Assembly: GCA_022264855.1 (NCBI GenBank)
Contig: JABYQU010000015.1
Location: 620,001 to 684,000 of the forward strand
Reading direction: 5' to 3'
DNA length: 64,000 nucleotides
Source: Lenzites betulinus
Taxonomy: Eukaryota > Basidiomycota > Agaricomycetes > Polyporales > Polyporaceae
Part shown: positions 12,184 through 22,667 of the stretch, piece by piece
Layout of the letters: the number at the start of each line of letters is the position of its first letter
Position numbering within the stretch: position 1 is the first letter of the stretch
The notes under the pieces: model-generated
What the model was told of the DNA's origin: nothing
The model's input: the letters and a program-made list of their open reading frames with translations, nothing else
Databases searched by the model: none
Position numbers and translations under genes: made by a program

Positions 12184-12708
12184 TTTGCGATGCGCGAGTG
12201 CTCCGAATATTTAGGACAGTTTGCGCGACCGTTTCTATCCGGGAGAAGAGTCTGTTAGGCTCGGAAAGCGTTTAGCAAGCACAGCACGTACAGTTTAGTT
12301 GCACAGTCTTGTGTATTTTAACACGGTCACGGTGGAGTCGTTGATGGTTTCTGACCATGTCGGAGACGCCGAGTACGGTGGCGATGTGGGTGTTTGTGTT
12401 CGAAACTCCCGAGCGCTTGGCGGGACCGCCGTGCGCAGCTGGTTATTTCCGCACCACCAACATGAGAATCCGCGGGTAACGCAGCGTCCGTTCATATAGG
12501 TGACATCGAACTCGTACAATGATCCGCGATGTGCTCATTCATAACGCAGCCTTGGGCAAGGAAAGCCTCGCCGCCGCCAGCGGAAATCACAACAGCTTGA
12601 CTAGTGCTGCCGCTGCGCCTCACAGCAGGAAGCCTCGCGCCCACCTGCTGCGTTTGAACTACCGCAGCTATCTTAATATAAAGTACTTAACGTCGCGGTA
12701 GACGAACT
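12184..12708. promoter_or_regulatory. Divergent promoter region of RTP1 and the peptidase-RBR gene
   Basis: About 525 bases between two divergent starts. A TATA-like AATATAAAG sits near 12675, only about 34 bases before the first plus-strand ATG. If it is used, the transcript may begin too late for that ATG, and the in-frame ATG at 12781 would be the start. No gene was found inside. Confidence 0.45.
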
Positions 12709-15323
12709 TTGTCTGCCCATCGTCCTTTGGAACGACGGATACAGCTGTACGCCCCGCCCCGCCCTACCAGTCCCGCCGACATGAGACTACCAGGTGCTTT
12801 TCATACCTCTGACGATCACTATGCTCCCAGCGCCGCCCCTAAGGTTGCAGAGGACGACGATAGCGTCACTCCGCTCAAGATCCTCTCGGGAAAGATACCC
12901 GAGTACGTTGTGACTCATCCTGGACAAAGCCAGTACAGCCAAGCAGGCGGCGGCGTGTCCGCTTGCGGTCTTGCTGCCCTCAACTGCGCAAGACTCGTTC
13001 TCGGGCTACACCGCACCGGCCTTGCCACCGTCGAGCTCGTGCGAGAATTGATGGGGAGCCATATTTTGGAGGTAGAACGACTTTTTGCTCCTGTGCCGAG
13101 CTGAGAGATGTTTGCTCATCGACGTGGTACTAGGACGTCCTGAAGCCTTGCCTGACATGGGAGAACTCCGGCCACCTCCAAGTGGAAGACATTTACAAAG
13201 CCCCCTTGTTCAACAAATCGATGACGCATCTGTCCTCCTCTTATGGGCCATCGAATTACGCGTTCTTGTCAAGAGTTGTCATGTCTGTCCATTTCAAGCT
13301 CACCTCCTTGCAGACACCTCTGACGTATCCATGTCCTCCCCAGGGGTCTCGCGGATGTCACCAAAGAACGCGGCGTGTCCGCCTGCACGATCATCACCCG
13401 TCCGCCCGAAATCCTCGCCTGCTTCAGCATCGCCAACGTCCCCGCCGGCACCCAGCTCTTCGTCATCTTCGACTCGCACCCGCGCCCAGACAAGCACCCG
13501 CACGGCGCCGCCTTCATCTTCTTCAACTCCGTGCGCAAGGCCGCGCGCTACCTCGCGGATCTCCTGCATTTCGACGAAGGCATCCTCGAGGAGTCGGGCA
13601 TGCAGTGGCAGGCGCAGCTCCTCTCGCAGTGCTCAGGCGACGTTTTTGTCACGTCTGATACGCCCCCCGACAGCGCCCAGTGGGCAGAGGCCGCGCTGGA
13701 GGCGAGCCTGCTAGCGCTGAGCGCACAGGCACGCGTGCGCGAGCTTGAAGAGCAGAAGGTGGAGCTCGAGGGCCAGAAGAAACGTCTCCGCGAGGAGATC
13801 TCCGGGCTCGAGCGGGATCTCCTCCAGCTGGATGACATGTTCCAAACGGAGCGGCGAGAGCGGAGGAGGGAACGGGACGAGTTCAATAGGAAGCAGTCCG
13901 CCGCAGCGTATACACAGGGAGGCTGGGGTTCGTATTGGTGGAACAAGGGCACTGCGACGAACAGTTTTTGGCGTCCGGTGTCTTCTGCGGGCGACAACAG
14001 ACATGATGCGGATGCTAAACGCGATGGCCAGGCTCACGGCGACAGCAGCACGTCAAAAGACATGGACAATTGGCGCACTGCTGGCAAAAGGCGGCATGGG
14101 TCCTCGCGGCGTGGTGGCGACCCAAGGCGCGAGAGCGAGACACTGCGCGAGGACGAAGCGAGGCACAAGGACGTCCGTGCGCCGGCCGCGGGTGCGAATA
14201 GGGCGACTCCCGCCCCTCCTGCGCCCTCCCCCGCGCTCGACCGCGTTCCCTCCGTAGACCCCGTCGCGGTACAGCTCCAGATCTACTACGATGAGGAGAA
14301 CCGCATGCTCGAGGACCAGTTCCGGCAGCTGCAAGCGGAGCAGCCCCAGTTCTTTGAGTGTGGCATTTGCTTTGAGCAGATCCAGGAGGACTACATCGCG
14401 CGCGTGCACCCGTGCAAGCACGCGTTCTGCAGGGACTGCCTTACGGGCTGGGCGGGTTCGAAGATCGACGAGCACCGGTATCCGGTTCTGTGCCCCGTAT
14501 GCGTGGCTGACCGGAGTCGTAAGGAGGCTCCCGGAGGTGCGTGGGCCTATGGGCATGTACGATTCGCTGAGATGCTAACAATGTGTACACCACAGAGGTA
14601 GACGACGAGGCAATTCAGCAGCTCGGCCTGACGGAGCAGCAGTACGCGGTGTTCGTCGAGATGCAGATGAACCAGTTCTCTACGATTATTGATTGTCACG
14701 GGTGCGTTTTTCTACCTGGCCTCCATATAGTTTACATAATGCATAGCTGACAGCAAACGATTCACGGCGATAGATGCAAGGAGACCCTGTTCGTGGACAG
14801 GGACGAGTACCAGAACAGCAAGATCATCCACTGCCCGTTGAAGGGATGTGGCTACGTGTGGTGCAAGGTGTGTTCGCAGAAGGTCGATCCCAAAGGCCCG
14901 GAGCACTCGTGCGACGGCACAAACGAGCTCGAGCACATCATGAAGGAGAAGGGGTGGAAGCACTGCCCGGGTAAGTCACGGTCATATATTTCTCGCCAGC
15001 TGTGAGCTTTCGGGGCACGCTGACCCTGCACTCAGGATGCCAGACTCCTGCAGAGAAGATAAGTGGGTGCAACCACCTGTCGGTAAGTTGCAATCGGGGC
15101 TGCTTCCTCTTCTTGTGCAAGGCTGACGCGAGGTGTTTATCGTAGTGCCTGACCCCGGGCTGCAATACGTTAGCGCCCGCCATTGAACTCACCTTGTCAC
15201 TGGGGCTGACATCTACTGTGCAGACACTTCTGCTACCAGTGTGGTGTGCTTATCGTGCGCTCCGCGCTGCCTAGGGAGATCGCCCAGACCAAGGCAGAGC
15301 ATTTCAAGCGGTGCCAGGCCTGA
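12709..15323 (+). CDS. Papain-like cysteine peptidase-like domain fused to an RBR E3 ubiquitin ligase
   Basis: Eight exons (12709-13071, 13134-13267, 13344-14536, 14596-14701, 14774-14970, 15036-15082, 15146-15168, 15224-15323) give 720 residues with consistent phases. The C-terminal part is a complete RING-between-RING ligase: RING1 from residue 505 (CGIC...HPCKHAFCRDC...CPVC), IBR near 600-650 (C-P-x3-C...WCKVC...H-x-C) and RING2 near 663-705, with GCNHL holding the expected catalytic cysteine. RBR ligases take ubiquitin from an E2 onto that cysteine before transfer. Residues about 30-260 look like a papain-fold peptidase: Gln73, Cys86 in GVSACGLAALN, and Asp209-Ser-His211 in FVIFDSH. A coiled coil (about 300-350) and a charged linker join the halves. 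Possible starts are 12709 and 12781. The ligase call is firm; the peptidase call is inference from motifs. Confidence 0.85.
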
Positions 15324-15517
15324 GGTGGTGCGGAGTGTGAGGGCCTCCTCTTGGGACAGGCTGTAACTTTCAGGCTGTGATTTCGTTTCGTTTGTGGTGT
15401 ACGATAGCTTGGGTTCGTGATGTTGTATATGATACGGAGATGCTACATAGGCGGCGCTGCGGGGCGTGAAGGAGGTCGTTATCGTTACAGCAATTCTTCT
15501 GGCGGCCTTTTTCCTCT

Positions 15518-17524
15518 TCAAGCGTTCGAAACAGAGAGGTTGGCGACACCCTCCGCAGCTTCGTCGATCGTCCCCACGTCGATGAGCTTCGTAATCTATG
15601 TATAGCGGGAAGGCACGAATGATTAGCACATGTACAAGGCGAGCAGCATAGCGGGTTCACCTTGCCGATGGCGATCGTCTTGCCCTCGTCTCGGAGGGTG
15701 AAACGGCCGAGTTGTGGGTAGTCGACGAATCGTTCAACGCATACGGGCTCGGTAGTCTCGATCAGAGCGACGATCTTCTGACCCCTCTTCGCGAACTGTG
15801 GAGGCTTCTTCGACTTGCGGCCTGTCGCCTTATCGAAGTAGTGAAGGAGAGACTACGAAGGTCGTCAGCACGCGCTGTGGCAAGAACATTTCCGTGAGTA
15901 CATACAGCGAGCGTGACTTCCTCAGAAAGAGTATGGCAGTGCATGACGGCGGAGTAACCCGCGCAGATGATACTTTTGTGGTCGAGGATGGCAAGCTGTG
16001 CTTCGAACTGGCGGACCGCATGGATAGGGTGTGATGGGCTCGTGAGGACGAAGCCCGGGCTGATTTCCTCATCGTCGACGCCGCGCAACCGAATGCGGAC
16101 GTTGTCACCGCACATGCCATACTCAACCTCATCCTCCATTTCGTTGTAGACCGCGGACACTTCGACCAGGTTCTTGTTCGGCATGAGGAGCAGGGTGTCG
16201 CCTTTGTGCATATGCCCGGATTCGATTTTCCCGACGACGATCGTGCCCATATCCTTGTACTTTTCCGAGACGGGCATCATGAGGGGCCCGTTGATCTTCC
16301 GTTCAACCATGGGCATCCTGTCAAGGAGCTCTAGCAATGCTGGGCCACTGCGGACGGCCGGTCAGCACTTGGGTACTTGCGCGGTTTGCCGATCTACTTA
16401 CTCCCACCAGTCGGCCACACCCTTGGCTACCCTGTCTTTCAGGTTGGCACCGGTGTACGCGGATACTGGGATGAACGTCACATCGGTCTTGATATTGAAG
16501 CCTGCGGCCTTGATGAACGGCGTAAGCTTATCCTTAATCTCATCGTACCGAGCCTTGCTCCATCCGACAGTCGGTTCGTCCATCTTGTTGATGACGACGA
16601 TCACCTTTTGCACGCCGGCAGTCTTGACCAACATGATGTGTTCCCTGGTCTGCCCACCCTTTTCGAATCCAGTCTCGAACTCGCCCTTCCGGGCAGAGAT
16701 GACCAGGATAGCTACGTCCGCCTGCGCCGCGCCGGAGATCATGGAGGGCACGAAGGTCTTGTGGCCAGGCGCGTCAAGGATGGTGTACCGCCGTGTATCG
16801 GTCTCGAAGTAAGCGCGACCCACTTCGACGGTCTTGCCCTTCGCGCGCTCCTGCGGGGTGGAATCGAGGGCCCAAGAGAGGTACCACGAGTCCCGGCCAG
16901 CCTCCTTGGCCTCCCGCTCGTACTTCTCCATGGTACGCTTATCGACCATACCCGAGAGGTAGAGGATGTTCCCGCCCATGGTACTTTTGCCCGCATCGAC
17001 GTGCCCGATGAAGACGATGTTCAGGTGCTGCTTGGCTGGTTGTGGTTATTGTCGTCAGTAATCGAGGCTAACTTCACGATTAGATACGCACTATGTCCGA
17101 ATAGGTCCTTGAGGGTCTCCTCATCGGCCGCGGCCTTGACATCCAGGGCTACCGCAGTTGTATCTGTCTTCGCGCGCTCAAGGGTGAACGATTTGGCCGG
17201 CGCTGAAGGTGCTTTGACTGAAGATGTCGCCGGTGCTGTCGGCTTGGTTGCGGCAGGTGCGGAGGTCTTCTGCACGGCGGGCGCAGGAGGTGGCGGAGCG
17301 GGCTTCGGTCCTCCGATGTTGAGTGAAATGGTAGGTGGCGGAGAAGGGGGGCGCGACGACGGCTTTGGGGCTGGCTTGGGTCCACCGATACTGAGAGAGA
17401 TGGTGGGGGCAGGTGCAGGAGCTTCCGTCTGTGGAGGTCGTTCTATCGGCTGAAGAGGTGGTTGAGCAGGCTGGAAGCCGCCGCCCGGAACAAAGGAGAA
17501 AGCGTTTGCGTTGAGCTTGCTCAT
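15518..17524 (-). CDS. SUP35: Translation termination factor eRF3 (Sup35) with N-terminal PAM2 motif
   Basis: GTPase partner of eRF1 in stop-codon recognition and peptide release in the cytosol. Five exons (17092-17524, 16402-17035, 15906-16347, 15661-15852, 15518-15595) give 592 residues with all phases correct. The G domain shows GHVDAGKST (P-loop), DAPGH (G3), NKMD (G4) and SAYTG (G5); beta-barrel domains 2 and 3 follow to the stop. The N-terminal region of about 160 residues is Pro/Ala-rich and not Gln/Asn-rich as in yeast Sup35. It starts with LNANAFSFVP, which fits the PAM2 consensus (LNxxAxxFxP) bound by the MLLE domain of poly(A)-binding protein, and holds two near copies of TISLxIGGPKPAP. 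EF-1-alpha and Hbs1 are excluded by the N-terminal extension and the KTFVPSMISGAAQAD wording. Confidence 0.93.
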
Positions 17525-18270
17525 GGCTACAGATCGTGTACAACAAGCAGTATCGGAAAGATCGACAAAAGTACAGAGCAGACGAGAGGGAGAGGAGAAG
17601 GTCGTGGTCAGAGAGGGAGTGAGCAGTGCAAGTTCAGAGAAATCTCGCGCATAGTTTTCCATCGCCGGCCCGATGATCTCGCATGCCGCGCCCGCTCCTA
17701 GCTAGATCCACTCTCGTTTTCATTGTTTATCTCATTCGCTCTGTCTCCTGTTTATTGTCCGTCGGACCTCGGGGTAGAGGTTTGGGATTAATCCGTCCAC
17801 AACGGTTTGGAAGTACTTGGGCTATCTAGCAAACATAGTCTCCAATACTTGCGGCCCGAAGCTGTGTATATTAATATAACTCACATACCTGTGTACTAAC
17901 GTACAATAAGGCGCCCAAACGTACCTCAAATATGTAATTTAAATCTGCATATAAATTATTGATTAATCACGAGACGCGGGGAGATCACCTGTGGCTTCCT
18001 AGTCCGAGAAGCATAGCTGCGTGCGCGGCACTCGCACAGATACTCAGGGCTCCGCAGAGGCAACCCTTCTTGGGTCTCTGTATGTGGATAGTATTAGTGG
18101 TCCACATAAGACTTTAGTGTGGTGCCTGATATTGCGATGAACTCACCAGGGCCATCCCCAGATAGGCGCTCAAGCCCGTATGCATGCGATCATAAGTAGC
18201 GACTCTTCGTGCCGCCGCACATTGATCCCGACCTCAACCTCCCGCCCACGCTTTCACCTTCATCCACTCC
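17525..18270. promoter_or_regulatory. Divergent promoter region of eRF3 and SLA1
   Basis: About 750 bases between two divergent starts. The middle (17870-17960) is AT-rich compared with the surroundings. A CT-rich leader runs up to the SLA1 ATG. No gene or RNA was recognised. Confidence 0.5.
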
Positions 18271-21200
18271 ATGGCGGCAGAGCCAGACACGTATCTTGCA
18301 GTGCTCAAGGCTTCCTATGACTATGACCCACAGCCCGACTCCGAGGACGAGATAGCAATCAAGGAGAACCAGATCCTATTTCTCCTGGAGCGGACCGACG
18401 ACGAGTGCGATTGCCCCCTTCGCTGACCCAGTTCATTCTCTAACCACCTGTGCAGCTGGTGGAAGGTTAAGGTCAAGTCCGAAGACGAGGGCCCCTCCGG
18501 ACTAGTGCCCTCTGCCTATGTTGAGCTCGTATGTAGCTCTGCATCACGTACCCGGTCCACCCCGCTCACGGTGGATGTAGGCCGACCCCATCCAGGTCGT
18601 GAAGGCTCTGTACGACTACGATGCAACACAGCCAACGGAACTCACCGTGAAAGAAGACGAGATACTTCATGTCTACGAGAGGGACGAGGACTGGTTGCTC
18701 GTTGCGAGCCCTACAGGAGAGGGCAGAGTCGGCTACATCCCGGGCAATTATGTCGAAGAGGTGCGCTACTATTCAAAACTACTTCCTTCCACAGCCCCTG
18801 AACATTGTGGGTCTCTCCAGACCAGTGCAGACGAAGCGGACGCTGCTGCCGCTGCTGCTCCTGCAGCCCCAGCTGTGTCATCGTTCGCATCAATTGTCAT
18901 TCCGGATTCGGTGGGTACACCTTTTGCTGCTCCCTGACACGCTTATGTGAACATCCTCGGTATAGCCACCCAAACCCTCCCGTCCTCTTAGCACGTATGT
19001 CGATCCCGCGGACAGAGTTGCGGCCACTGCGAACAAGGCACAAGCCGACTCTATCCAAACGTGGGCCATCTCCGAAGTCGATGCCAAAGGGAAGAAGAAG
19101 AAGGGGACCCTCGGGATTGGCAACGGTGCGATGTTCTTCGCGAGCGAGTCCGATAAGGTCCGTCCCACCCGCGTTCACCCTGCCCCCCGTCTGGTCTCCG
19201 GATCCTCACAGAGACGCCGCAGAATCCCGTCCGGAAATGGCAGACCGCAGATATACAGTCCGCGAAACTCGAGAAGTCCAAGCACGTCCACATCGATGTC
19301 GGTGGCCCGGATCCCACCAGCCTCCATTTCCACGCAGGCGGCAAGGACACCGCGGAGGCAATCATGGCCAAGCTCGAGTCCTCGCGCAGCATCGCTGGCG
19401 GAGCCAATGGTGCTGCTGCGCCTGCCTCTCCGCCGCGTGCTAGCGCGTCCACGGAGGAGCCCATCGAACGTCCACGTAGCAGCGCCCAGAAGTCGGTACA
19501 CTTTGCTCCAGACGAGCCGGAGGAGATCCCGTTGTCGGATACGTATCCAGAGGACGAGCCGGAGGAGGCCCCTGAAGAAGAGGAGGAACTCGTGGAGGCA
19601 GAGGGCGAGACCGCGGTGGTTCTCTACGACTTCTCGGCCGACGGGGATGACGAACTGACCGTGCACGAGGGCGAGACCCTGATTGTCCTGGAGAAAGACA
19701 GCGCCGAGTGGTGGAAGTGCCGGAACGCCGCCGGAGACGAGGGCGTTGTTCCCGCCAGCTACGTCGAGGTACGAATGGTGCTTGTCATTTATCATCTCCC
19801 GTGACTCACTCATGTCATCGCCAGACTGTTGGTGATTCGCCCCCCGCTGCTGCACCCCCAGCCCCGGCCCCATCGTCTTCTTCTCAGGCTGCTGGACAGG
19901 CGGCTGCGGCTGCGGCCAAGGCGAGGGCTGCCAAAGAGTCCGCCGCGCGAGAGGAAGCTGAGCGTCACGAGGCAGAAGACCGCGAACGGCGCGGGCGCGA
20001 GCGTGCGGAGAAAGAGCGCAAGAAGCAAGAGGCGGAGCAGCGAGCCAAGGCTGCTGCCGCTGCCGCCGAAGCTGACCGAAAGCGTCGCGAGCGTGAGCGC
20101 GAGAAACAGAAAGAGAAGGAACGGGCTGTAGTCGCAGACGACGACGCGAAACGGAAGGAGGAGCGGCTGTCTGTGGACGGTGCCACAGCGAGGTTGCCCA
20201 AAGTCGGGAGATCGTCGAGTGACGCAAAGCGTATGTTCTCGCATATCACGTGCTACAACATTGGACACTGACGCAGTGTCGTAGGCGCTCCTCCTTCGGA
20301 GAACCTACGCGTATGGCACGACCGAACGGGGCAGTTCCGCGTCGACGCTGCGTTCCTTGGATACGCAAACGGCAAGCTGAGACTGCACAAGGTGAACGGC
20401 GTCGTCATCGAAGTGCCGGCGGAGAAGATGTCGGCGGAAGACTTGCGCTATGTCGATTCGCTCACCAAGAAGAAGTCCGGCAGCTCCTCGCGAAAGTCGG
20501 ATGACGACGATAACCAGCCGCTGGCGGAGCGTCGCATGTCGCTTCTGCCCGAAGCCACACGCGCGAAGGAGGCTGCCTCGAAAGCGCCGGTCAAGAAGGG
20601 TCCTACTATCGACTGGTTCGAGTTCTTCCTGAATGCCGGGTGCGACGTCGACGACTGCACGCGGTACGCGTCCTCGTTCGAGCGCGACAAGATCGACGAG
20701 GCACTCCTTCCGGACATCACGGAATCGACGATGCGCTCGCTCGGGCTGCGCGAGGGGGACATCATCCGCGTCAAGAAGGCCATCGAGCAACGGAAGCCCA
20801 AGTCCAACGCGCGCGAAGAACAGATCAAGAAAGACGAGGAGATCGCGCGCCAGTTGCAGGCGGCGGAGGAGAACGGCACGAACCTGAAGACCCGCAGTCC
20901 TGCCCCCGGCCTATTCTCTGGGCCAAACGGCGAGCTCAAAGCCCCGGCGCGCCGCGGCCGCCCCGAACGCAAGACACTAGCGCCGTCGACCGTCGACCTG
21001 CAGGGCATCTCTGCCGCATCCGACGCGATCAAGCGGACCGACTCTCCCTTAGTCGCAGGCCCAGAAGGCATTCAGCAGTCTGTCTCGAGTCCTGCGGAGC
21101 TTCCGTCGAAGTCGAGTACGGCGGACCCGACGCACAAGTTCGACAACGACGCATGGACGGTTCGTCCGGCCTCGGTGAAGCCTGCAGCTGCCACGCCGCC

Positions 21201-22472
21201 TGCGGTTGCTGCACGCCCGCCGTCTGCACCCCCGGCACCACCGGCCCCCCCGGCCCCGCCAGCACCAGCCCAGCCTGCGGTTACCGTAAGTCCTCCGCCG
21301 GTACGCGCTGCCTCCGTCGCCTCCGGTGCTCCCGCACAGCAATCACAACCGAACCTCGCGAAGACAACGGACAACGACATCTTCGAGCAGCTCGCGCGGC
21401 TCAGCCAGCTCCGCGTCAGCAGCCCTGCCGCACCGCAACCGATGCCTCCGCAGGCCCCTCCACGAGCGCCGTCGGTCAGCATCTCGACGCCCGTCGGCTT
21501 CCAGTCAGGTATGGGCATGGGCACCTCGCCTGTGCCGATGGGACACGCCCTCCAGGCGCAACAAACCGGCATGCTCCCATCCTCGTCCCCGATGAACGGG
21601 CCGCGCGGGCCATTCGCGCCGGTCCCGGCGAACCAGTCCCTCCTGCAGCCGCTCGTGCCGACGACGACCAACTTCACGGGCTTCATGCCCACGCGCCAGG
21701 CAGCGTCACCCTCGCCCTTCCAGCCTATGCAGCAGCAGCAACAACAACAGCCGATGCTCGCCCAGCCGACGGGCTTCCAAGGGGGGTCGATGCTCCAGCC
21801 GCAACAGACTGGGTTCCCGATGCAGCAGCCGATGATGTCGCAGCCGACGGGCATGCCCAACGGTGGCTTTGGCGGGATGGGCGGTGGCATGTCTGCCTTC
21901 CAGTCAAATCCGGGTTATATTCAGAGCAGTGCGTTGTATCGTATTCTATGTGTGTTCACTCTATTAACTTGGCCTGCTTTAGACCCCACAGGATTCGCAC
22001 CTATCCAGAGCAGTGAGTCGAGCAGTCATACGCGCCGTGAGATGTCATGCCTAATGCCTTTCACAGACCCGACTGGATTCAACCCTGGCTACGGAGGGTC
22101 GCCGTTCGGTAGCGGAAGCTACAGCGTCCAGGCGCAGCCCCCGCCGCCACCACCGCCAGCGCCAGCGCCGCCCGTAGTCAACACCAATCCCGCTAATATC
22201 TTTGCCCAAATGAAGAGCGGAAACTTCGCCGACGATGACGGGGGTCCGCAATCGCAAGGTGCGCGCTACCCGCTACAGTACGCGGCGTGATGACTAACCA
22301 AGGCTTGCAGATAAATACAACGCACTCCGCCCTAATCGTAAGCCTGCACTTCTCTAGGCCTCAGGGAGCGCAACTGACATTCTCCCCAGCTCAACCTATT
22401 CCCGTCCAGGCGACCGGCTGGGGCAACTTTGGTGGTATGAATGGCTACCAGGGCGGAGGATACGGCTACTAG
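18271..22472 (+). CDS. SLA1: Sla1-type endocytic adaptor (three SH3 domains, SHD1, SHD2, TG-motif tail)
   Basis: Adaptor of clathrin-mediated endocytosis that links cargo and clathrin to actin assembly at cortical patches. Twelve exons give about 1,201 residues, phases verified. SH3-1 (about 7-68) and SH3-2 (about 72-130, ALYDYDATQ...GYIPGNYVE) are at the N-terminus. SH3-3 (about 355-408, VLYDFSADGDDELTV...GVVPASYVE) is followed by a Lys/Arg/Glu-rich helix. SHD1 (about 546-605, RVWHDRTGQFRV) binds NPFxD cargo, and SHD2 (about 650-712, IDWFEFFLNAG) is a SAM-like domain. The Pro/Gln-rich tail has repeated LxxQxTG-type motifs (LQAQQTG, LQPQQTG, IQSNPTG, IPVQATG), the sites used by Ark1/Prk1 kinases in yeast. 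The motif IQSNPTG is repeated through two small exons (see findings). Confidence 0.93.
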
Positions 22473-22667
22473 CACTGAACACTTTACGTTTGTATACTAC
22501 GTACTACTTCACCGCGACGCGCCCGTCTTCGCGTCTCTTGATCCCTTCCAGGGCTGGATTAACTGGAAATATTGCATTAATATACCCGAAGATGCCATTA
22601 TACAACCATGCAGAGCAATAAGATACGAGAGGCGACTGTACGAGCGAGCGGCGCAGGCGTGGGCGGC

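Noticed and set aside
19175..20227. 350-codon minus-strand frame opposite SLA1
   Set aside because: Low-complexity Arg/Leu/Ser composition; mirror of the Ala/Lys/Glu-rich SLA1 exons.
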